From: Verrucomicrobiia bacterium
Lineage (GTDB): Bacteria > Verrucomicrobiota > Verrucomicrobiia > Verrucomicrobiales > DEV007
Length of the DNA stretch: 64,000 bases
Direction of reading: 5' to 3'
NCBI GenBank assembly: GCA_030425385.1
Contig: JAUIAH010000024.1
Span: 52,249 to 116,248, forward strand
The notes under the pieces were generated by a model, which made no database searches, was not told the DNA's origin, and saw nothing but the letters and a program-made list of their open reading frames with translations. Position numbers and translations under genes: made by a program. Shown here in pieces: positions 58,764-64,000 of this stretch (within the stretch, counting starts at the first letter, position 1; every line of letters starts with the position of its first letter).

Positions 58764-60251
58764 ATGGCTTCCCCCAATACCATCACCTTTGCCTGTCCTC
58801 AGTGTGCGACTCAGCTGTCGGTCCCCGCATCCATGGCTGGCGTGACGGGGCCTTGCCCGCATTGCCAATTTCAACTGACGGCGCCAACCCTTGCGGCGGC
58901 GTCACCGCCCCCAGCTGCCCCGCCCGCAGACACGAGTGCGCCATCATCGATCCCGGCCGCCCCTGCATCGATCCCGGTGGCGCCTCCGGTCTCTCCCGCA
59001 CCCCCTCAAGCGGGGATAGCGAGCCCGCCTCCCCAGGAGGTGGCGCCTCCAGTGGACGTGCGTTTGCCGCAATCCGCCCCTCCAGCGGCTCCTGCTCCAA
59101 CTTCTCAAGCAGAGGCGCCTGCTGACGTAGCCCCACCGGCACCGGAACCGGAGCCTGAAACTCCTGCGCCCAAGCGCCAGCGGGTGAAGGAGCGGCGTTC
59201 GTCGACCCCCGATCCCGGTCGCAAGCGATTCTCTGGCAAGCTTCTGGCTGGATTGGCACTCGCGGCACTGGTCGCGGCAGGTGCCTTCGCCATGCCGACG
59301 CTGATGGAGAAGTTTGGCGGGGCCAATAATGAGGTGCCGCAGACGACGCAAGTCTCTGGAGATGTGGGCAATGGCGATGCGGTGACTGATGCTCGACCTG
59401 GCTCCACGCCAGCAGCCAAGGTAGATGAGAAGCTGCCCCTCGGCCCCGCCAACGGACACTTGGCCAATAACACGCGACCTTCTCTGGTGGATGAACCCAT
59501 TCTGGAGCCTTTGGAGGAGGAACCGAGTATTCCGGGGATCGATGGGATCCTGGATGAACCACGCGAGTTTCTCGAAGCCTACCTGACCGCACCATCCTGG
59601 GAAAAGTTGGTTCCTCATTCCCTCAAAGGCGAGTCCCTCCGGTCGAAGATGGACGCTTACTACAAGGTGAACCCCTACAAGCAGGAGCAAATCGTGGAGC
59701 TCACCTTCGAGCACAAGCAGACCTTGCCGAATTCCGAGCGCCAATTCTATCTCTTCAAAGTCGTCACGGAGTCGAATCAGGGCTCGTTCCCCATGACGGT
59801 CGAAGAGACCTCTGAAGGATTGCGCACGGATTGGGAAGCGTACGTCCAGTTCAAGGACGCTCATTTGCAGCAGTTTCTCAGCCAGCCCAAAGTGGGCAAG
59901 GATGGCAAAGGGGAGGTACAAGCGTTCAACGTCATCCTCCGGCGCGCCCACTACTTTGCGGATGACGTTCCTGAGAAGGAGAACAAGTGGTGCTACAAGA
60001 TCGATGCTCCAGTCGATGATCTCGACGGGGGCTTCTGCTTCATCCCGCGTTTCAGCAAGTATGGCCAGCAATTGGATGAGAAGTTGCAGTGGCTCCTCCT
60101 CTACTTCCCGATCGTCGAACTGCGTTGGGAAGAGGATCCCAAGATGCCAGGCAAACCTTACGTGCGCCTGATGAAGATCCGACAGTTCAACTGGCGCGGG
60201 CATGATGGAGGCGCCATGAAATTGGACGAGCTGACAGACGCAGGGTCCTGA
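58764..60251 (+). CDS. Zinc-ribbon protein with a proline-rich linker and one membrane helix
   Basis: Function unknown. An N-terminal zinc ribbon has Cys11, Cys14, Cys31 and Cys34 (CPQC and CPHC). It is followed by about 100 residues of low-complexity Pro/Ala linker, a basic patch (KRQRVKERRSS), one membrane helix at about 161-181 (LLAGLALAALVAAGAFAM), a charged linker and a C-terminal folded domain of about 230 residues (ELTFEHKQTLPNSERQFYLFKVV, WCYKIDAPVDDLDGGFCFIPRF, FPIVELRWEEDP). The ribbon would be cytoplasmic and the C-terminal part outside. The ATG at 58764 starts at the ribbon; in-frame codons at 58728 and 58746 are alternatives. A hairpin AAAGGG/CCCTTT lies at 60288-60305 before plsX. 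Confidence 0.75.
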   Translation: MASPNTITFACPQCATQLSVPASMAGVTGPCPHCQFQLTAPTLAAASPPPAAPPADTSAPSSIPAAPASIPVAPPVSPAPPQAGIASPPPQEVAPPVDVRLPQSAPPAAPAPTSQAEAPADVAPPAPEPEPETPAPKRQRVKERRSSTPDPGRKRFSGKLLAGLALAALVAAGAFAMPTLMEKFGGANNEVPQTTQVSGDVGNGDAVTDARPGSTPAAKVDEKLPLGPANGHLANNTRPSLVDEPILEPLEEEPSIPGIDGILDEPREFLEAYLTAPSWEKLVPHSLKGESLRSKMDAYYKVNPYKQEQIVELTFEHKQTLPNSERQFYLFKVVTESNQGSFPMTVEETSEGLRTDWEAYVQFKDAHLQQFLSQPKVGKDGKGEVQAFNVILRRAHYFADDVPEKENKWCYKIDAPVDDLDGGFCFIPRFSKYGQQLDEKLQWLLLYFPIVELRWEEDPKMPGKPYVRLMKIRQFNWRGHDGGAMKLDELTDAGS

Positions 60252-60325
60252 GATTGGATTGTGCTTGCGCGGGGGGGCGAACGCTCTAAAGGGGTGAGAC
60301 CCTTTCAGGGGCTTCGCAGACAAGC

Positions 60326-61354
60326 ATGAGAATCGCCGTGGACGCCATGGGGGGAGACTACGCCCCCGAGAACATCATCGAAGGTGTGGGGCTGGCCGTG
60401 GAGCGCTACCCGCAAGTTGAGCGCTTCTACCTGGCAGGAGACGAGGCCACCGTGAAGCGCCTGGTGGACCAACATCAATTGCCTGCCAGCCGGATCGAAA
60501 TCGTCCATGCCTCGCAGGTGGTGGAAATGAGCGATTCCGCCGCCCTGTCCGTCCGCCGCAAACGGGACTCGTCCGTGTCCGTGGCGGTGGACCTCGTGAA
60601 GCAAGGGGACGCGCAAGCCATCGTCAGCGCCGGGCACACGGGCGCAGCCGTGGCCGCGACGACGGTGAAATTGCGCCTGATCGAGGGCGTGGGACGCCCC
60701 GGCATTTGTTCGCCGTTGCCCAATGATCACGGCATCTGCAATATCCTTGATGCGGGGGCCAACACGGATGCCAAAGCCAAGCACCTCTTGCACTACGGCA
60801 TCATGGGTAGTGTTTATGCCAGGCAAGTGTTAGGGGTGAAGGAGCCTAAGGTCGGACTCATGTCAGTGGGCGAGGAAGACGAGAAAGGGACGGAGTTTAC
60901 GAAGCAAGTCTTCGCCATGTTGAAAGAGAGCCACATCCATTTCATTGGAAATGTGGAGGGGCATGATCTCTTTGAAAAACCCATCGATATCGTCGTTTGC
61001 GATGGGTTTACAGGCAACGTGGTCTTGAAGAGTTGTGAAGCCACCGCCAAAGCGATGTTCAAATGGCTGAAGCAAGAGCTCACGAGCAACCCCATTCGCT
61101 ATGCCGGGGCCATGCTCGCCAAAGGAGCTTTCAAAGCGGTGAAAGAACGGAGCAACTACGAGACATACGGCGGATCGCCCTTGTTAGGCGTGAACGGCGT
61201 GTGCATCATCGCCCATGGAGGCAGCTCCGCGCTTGCCATCTGCAATGCCATCCGAGTGGCGGCGGAAGCCATCTCTCATGATTTGAATCCCCACATCCAG
61301 GAGGAAATTGAACGAAGCGAACAGGATCATGCCGAAGATCACCAACAATCCTAA
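60326..61354 (+). CDS. plsX: Phosphate acyltransferase PlsX
   Basis: Makes acyl-phosphate from acyl-ACP for phospholipid synthesis. It starts with the family signature MRIAVDAMGGDYAPENIIEGV, continues with SAGHTGAAVAATTVKLRLIEGVGRPGI, GANTDAKAKHLLHYGIMGS, GFTGNVVLKSCEATAKAM and YGGSPLLGVNGVCIIAHGGSS (each read in parts). 342 residues, as expected. rpmF, which often precedes plsX, is not present. The fabH start overlaps its end by 26 bases, so plsX and fabH are translationally coupled. Confidence 0.96.
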   Translation: MRIAVDAMGGDYAPENIIEGVGLAVERYPQVERFYLAGDEATVKRLVDQHQLPASRIEIVHASQVVEMSDSAALSVRRKRDSSVSVAVDLVKQGDAQAIVSAGHTGAAVAATTVKLRLIEGVGRPGICSPLPNDHGICNILDAGANTDAKAKHLLHYGIMGSVYARQVLGVKEPKVGLMSVGEEDEKGTEFTKQVFAMLKESHIHFIGNVEGHDLFEKPIDIVVCDGFTGNVVLKSCEATAKAMFKWLKQELTSNPIRYAGAMLAKGAFKAVKERSNYETYGGSPLLGVNGVCIIAHGGSSALAICNAIRVAAEAISHDLNPHIQEEIERSEQDHAEDHQQS

Positions 61355-62342
61355 CTTATGCAGCATCCGCGTGGCGGGAACGGGGAGCTATGTTCCTGAC
61401 AAAGTGCTGACTAACGATGATCTTGCCAAGATCGTCGATACCTCGGATGAATGGATACGCTCCCGCACGGGGATCCAGGAACGGCGCATCGCGTCGGATG
61501 CCCAGGCCACGAGTGACTTGGCCACCGAGGCAGCGAAGCGCGCCATGGAACAAGCGGGCGTGACGGCGGAAGAGATCGATTTGATCATTGTAGCAACGAT
61601 TTCTCCAGACACGTTCTTTCCCTCCACCGCCTGCTACGTGCAACGGAATCTCGCGGCGAAGAACGCGGTCTGTTTCGACATCTCCGCCGCCTGCTCGGGA
61701 TTTCTCTACGCCATGTCCGTCGCGCGTCAGTTCATCAGCACGCACACCTGTGACACGGCCCTGATCATTGGCGCGGAGAAGCTCAGCAGCATGGTGAATT
61801 GGGAGGATCGCAATACCTGTGTCCTCTTTGGCGACGGAGCGGGCGCCGCTGTCCTCAAGCGAGCGGAGCTAGATGGGGAACAAGGCGTCTTATCCGCCTA
61901 CATGGGAAGCGATGGCAACCAAACGGATATCCTCGTCGTGCCCGGCGGCGGCTCGGCGTGCCCCATCACGCCGGATAATGCCGAGCAACGCTTGAACACC
62001 ATCAGCATGCAGGGCAAAGAAGTCTACCGCTACGCCGTCACCGCGATGCGCAGAGCCTGTGATCGCGTGCTTCAGCGAGCAAATCTCAAGCCGGAAGACA
62101 TTTCCATGGTCATCCCGCACCAGGCCAATTTCCGCATCATCGAGGCCATTCGTGAGCGCCTCGATGTGCCCCCCGAAAAGATGTTCATCAACTTGCAAAA
62201 GTACGGCAACACCTCGGCGGCAGCCATCGCCATTGCGTTAGACGAAGCGCACCGCAGTGGAGCTATCCAGCGCGGCGACAAGATCGTGCTCGTGGCTTTC
62301 GGTGCGGGCTTGACCTGGGCGGCGGCGGCGATCTGTTGGTGA
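61329..62342 (+). CDS. fabH: 3-oxoacyl-ACP synthase III (FabH)
   Basis: Starts fatty-acid synthesis by joining acetyl-CoA and malonyl-ACP. The catalytic triad is present: Cys122 in FDISAACSGFLYAM, His in MVIPHQANFRIIEAI, and Asn in KYGNTSAAAIAIAL. The N-terminal GTGSYVPDKVLTNDDL, TSDEWIRSRTGIQERRI and the internal LFGDGAGAAVL complete the family pattern. Length 337. ATG at 61329 is chosen because a TTG at 61308 would only add seven residues with no homology. Its stop shares one base with the start of tatD (TGATG). Confidence 0.96.
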   Translation: MPKITNNPNLCSIRVAGTGSYVPDKVLTNDDLAKIVDTSDEWIRSRTGIQERRIASDAQATSDLATEAAKRAMEQAGVTAEEIDLIIVATISPDTFFPSTACYVQRNLAAKNAVCFDISAACSGFLYAMSVARQFISTHTCDTALIIGAEKLSSMVNWEDRNTCVLFGDGAGAAVLKRAELDGEQGVLSAYMGSDGNQTDILVVPGGGSACPITPDNAEQRLNTISMQGKEVYRYAVTAMRRACDRVLQRANLKPEDISMVIPHQANFRIIEAIRERLDVPPEKMFINLQKYGNTSAAAIAIALDEAHRSGAIQRGDKIVLVAFGAGLTWAAAAICW

Positions 62343-63139
62343 TGTTGATAGATACCCACTGCCATCTCGCCAGTCCCACCCTCGTGGGGGAGATGGATGG
62401 TGTCGTAGAGCGCGCCATCGCCGCAGGCGTGACACGCATGGTCATCATCGGTACCGACTTGGAAGATTGTCAGATCTGTATCGATCTGGCGGAGCGCTAC
62501 CCCCAGATCTATGCGGCCGTAGGCATCCATCCGTGTTCGGTCACCGAAGTCGACACGGACGATTGGCTCGATCAGGTGGCCGCGTGGGCGGCGCATCCCA
62601 AAGTCGTCGCCATCGGCGAGATCGGCCTCGACTACTACCATGACGCTCCCGATGGCTGGACGACCGAAACCTATCATCAACGTCAAAAAACGTTTCTGGA
62701 GCGTCAGTTAGAACTCGCCGTCCAGTTGGGAAAGAATGTCGTCGTGCACAATCGTGAGTCCTGGGACGACACCGTGGACATGGTCCGCGCCTACAACGGC
62801 AAGCTCCGCGCGGTCTTTCATTGTCATACGAGTGCTTGGGCCGCAGCCGAACCCCTCATCGCTGCCAATCATCTCGTATCCTTCACTGGCATTGCCACCT
62901 TCAAGAACGCTGCCGCCGTCCGTGAAGCCGCCACCGCCGCTGTCCCCGGTCAGTTCATGCTCGAAACGGACGCCCCCTACCTCGCTCCCGTGCCTCACCG
63001 TGGGAAACGGTGCGAGCCAGCCCACGTCCGCCACACCGCCGAAGCCATCGCCCAATTCCGTGGCGAATCGCTCGAACACCTCGCCGCCCACACCACAGAA
63101 ACGGCCAGGGACTTCTTTGGCGGTCTCGGGTCGATGTAA
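62342..63139 (+). CDS. tatD: TatD-family metal-dependent deoxyribonuclease
   Basis: Probably a metal-dependent hydrolase/3'-5' exonuclease of the amidohydrolase fold. Metal ligands are His6 and His8 in DTHCHL, the Glu of IGEIGLDYYHD, His in VVVHNRESW and FHCHTS, and Asp in ETDAPYLAPVPHRGK. 265 residues, normal length. The ATG overlaps the fabH stop by one base; an earlier in-frame TTG/GTG would add two residues. It is last of the plsX-fabH-tatD run. An 8-base inverted repeat (GAACCGTC...GACGGTTC, 63149-63188) follows within 10 bases of the stop. Confidence 0.93.
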   Translation: MLIDTHCHLASPTLVGEMDGVVERAIAAGVTRMVIIGTDLEDCQICIDLAERYPQIYAAVGIHPCSVTEVDTDDWLDQVAAWAAHPKVVAIGEIGLDYYHDAPDGWTTETYHQRQKTFLERQLELAVQLGKNVVVHNRESWDDTVDMVRAYNGKLRAVFHCHTSAWAAAEPLIAANHLVSFTGIATFKNAAAVREAATAAVPGQFMLETDAPYLAPVPHRGKRCEPAHVRHTAEAIAQFRGESLEHLAAHTTETARDFFGGLGSM

Positions 63140-64000
63140 CCAAGAAAGGAACCGTCGAGCCGACCGACTGACGCGAAGCAGACGGTTCTCAATCGCTTGG
63201 ATGAACAGTGAAGCCATCTCAGATCTCCGCTGACATAGAGCATCGATGTCAGCGAAGCGATTCGGGGACACGCGATGGCTCCATGCAATTCTTTGAGATC
63301 CTCAAGAGACGCCAAATTACCCCGGCGACCTCGTCGAGAGGGCGTCTGTTCCGGGGAACGGGACAACACGATCATCGCAGTGTTTGCGGCATCGATGCGA
63401 TATCAACAGAAAGCAAAACCGACGCCTCCAGCACCTCTTCGCCCACCCCCACCCCTGGGCACCCCCCTCTAACCACCACACCGCACCGAATGCCAAGACG
63501 ACAAGGCAAGGGCCGCTACAGCTCAAATCGACAGCACGCCGTCACCAGATCCGCTGGGCGCGCCGACATCCCATTCGCCAACCCACCAAAACCTTTCAAA
63601 CCGAAAGAAATCGTGAGAGATTGAAATGTGGTATTTATGAAAATAATGAAGGCAAATAATCAAGAATCCCAAACGACCTGCACATATATCTGGTGATATA
63701 TTACACGTGTCGTATATACAACGTTCGCTTTCAAAATACTCAGATTGCAATGTTATCGAAGAAGATCTCATACAGAGGAATACTTTTGATGATTGCGGTA
63801 TATCTCGTTGCCTACACGAGTATTCGCCTAACTGCTACGTCGCGTCCTGAAGACTGACATAACAATCGAGCGTTTGGCGCCAGCCCAAGCCTTGAGTGGC
63901 GGGAAGCTGCTCGTAACTGAAACGGAAACGAAACCGAAAGGAGAAACGAAGGAAAGAAGCGAGTAACCGAAAGTCACTATCGAGTCCCGGTGGGAACCAT
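63140..64000. other. 860-base region without a convincing gene, ending at the window edge
   Basis: It begins with the inverted repeats after tatD. About 63410-63500 is C-rich and low complexity. From about 63600 to 63800 it is A+T-rich, with a perfect dyad ATATATC-TGGT-GATATAT (63684-63701) next to the palindrome ACACGTGT (63703-63710). About 63919-63960 is a purine-rich run repeating GAAAC/GAAAG. Open frames here (for example 63208-63624) have unusual Pro/Thr/Arg-rich products and no motif. It may be a promoter/leader region for a gene starting beyond 64000. Confidence 0.5.
63228..63254. repeat. Perfect 9-bp inverted repeat (hairpin) downstream of tatD
   Basis: CGCTGACAT, nine-base loop, ATGTCAGCG. 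No T tract follows on either strand, so it is a weak candidate for termination and may be a protein-binding dyad or RNA structure. Confidence 0.45.

Noticed and set aside
58944..60323. Long antisense frame (459 codons) opposite the zinc-ribbon protein
   Set aside because: The plus-strand frame has zinc-ribbon cysteines, a membrane helix and a folded C-terminus. The antisense product is a mirror of its biased codons with no motif.
63208..63624. 138-codon frame downstream of tatD
   Set aside because: The product is Pro/Thr/Arg-rich without structure-like pattern, has no ribosome binding site, and runs through low-complexity DNA.

Overview
The window looks like a piece of chromosome from a Verrucomicrobiota bacterium, probably a free-living relative of Akkermansia in the Verrucomicrobiales. 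The main reason is the locus at 37.0-46.7 kb. It has the gene order, sizes and domain types of the Akkermansia Amuc_1102-1098 pilus/secretin-like locus. Supporting features are a DUF5989 small protein, a PEP-CTERM protein, a secreted sulfatase, cytochrome c/copper monooxygenase and quinoprotein genes, and ECF sigma factors of the kind common in the Planctomycetes-Verrucomicrobia group. Base composition is fairly GC-rich by eye, with visibly more A+T-rich stretches at about 30.3-32.2 kb and 63.6-63.8 kb. No rRNA, transposase, integrase or CRISPR array was seen. One tRNA gene (Val, anticodon TAC) is present.

Layout. 0-12 kb: an L,D-transpeptidase; a two-gene minus-strand unit with a membrane TPR-like protein and a pseudokinase/FGE-like protein; a Gfo/Idh/MocA oxidoreductase whose last bases are duplicated around a small membrane-protein gene; two poorly known proteins; and a minus-strand set made of gluQ, a Ser/Thr kinase and a giant MscS-type channel. 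12-17 kb: a cyclophilin, then hom-thrC-lysC (aspartate to homoserine and threonine). 17-20 kb: an ECF sigma factor fused to membrane segments and an extracytoplasmic repeat region, with a sister gene downstream that has similar repeats. 20-30 kb: a 2490-residue secreted GH9-type enzyme with LamG and PKD-like domains, then a DUF5989 protein and a PQQ dehydrogenase with an internal cytochrome c domain. 30-32 kb: a more A+T-rich patch with a small reading frame behind a strong ribosome binding site, a LuxR-type regulator and a PEP-CTERM VWA protein. 32-37 kb: selB, aroD and an undecaprenyl-phosphate sugar transferase.

37-47 kb: a secretin locus (Amuc_1102-like, PilM-PilN-like fusion, Amuc_1100-like, Amuc_1099-like, two tandem secretins) closed by a strong terminator. 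46.8-51.4 kb: coaE-rho-rnd and a sulfatase. 51.4-58.6 kb: an ECF sigma factor, a spondin-domain protein, tRNA-Val running straight into a PQQ beta-propeller gene, a stand-alone protein with a secretin-N-domain-like segment, a nickel superoxide dismutase whose Sec signal would expose the nickel-binding His1, and a cytochrome c/Cu monooxygenase with a redoxin. 58.7-63.1 kb: a zinc-ribbon membrane protein and a plsX-fabH-tatD run. The last 0.86 kb holds no convincing gene.

The most interesting items are the tandem secretins with a fused PilM-PilN, the membrane-tethered sigma factor, the double pseudoenzyme at 1.1-2.7 kb, the nickel superoxide dismutase with a direct signal-peptide maturation route, and the 57-bp duplication at 5.1/5.5 kb. 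All family assignments come from reading motifs by eye; no database search was run.
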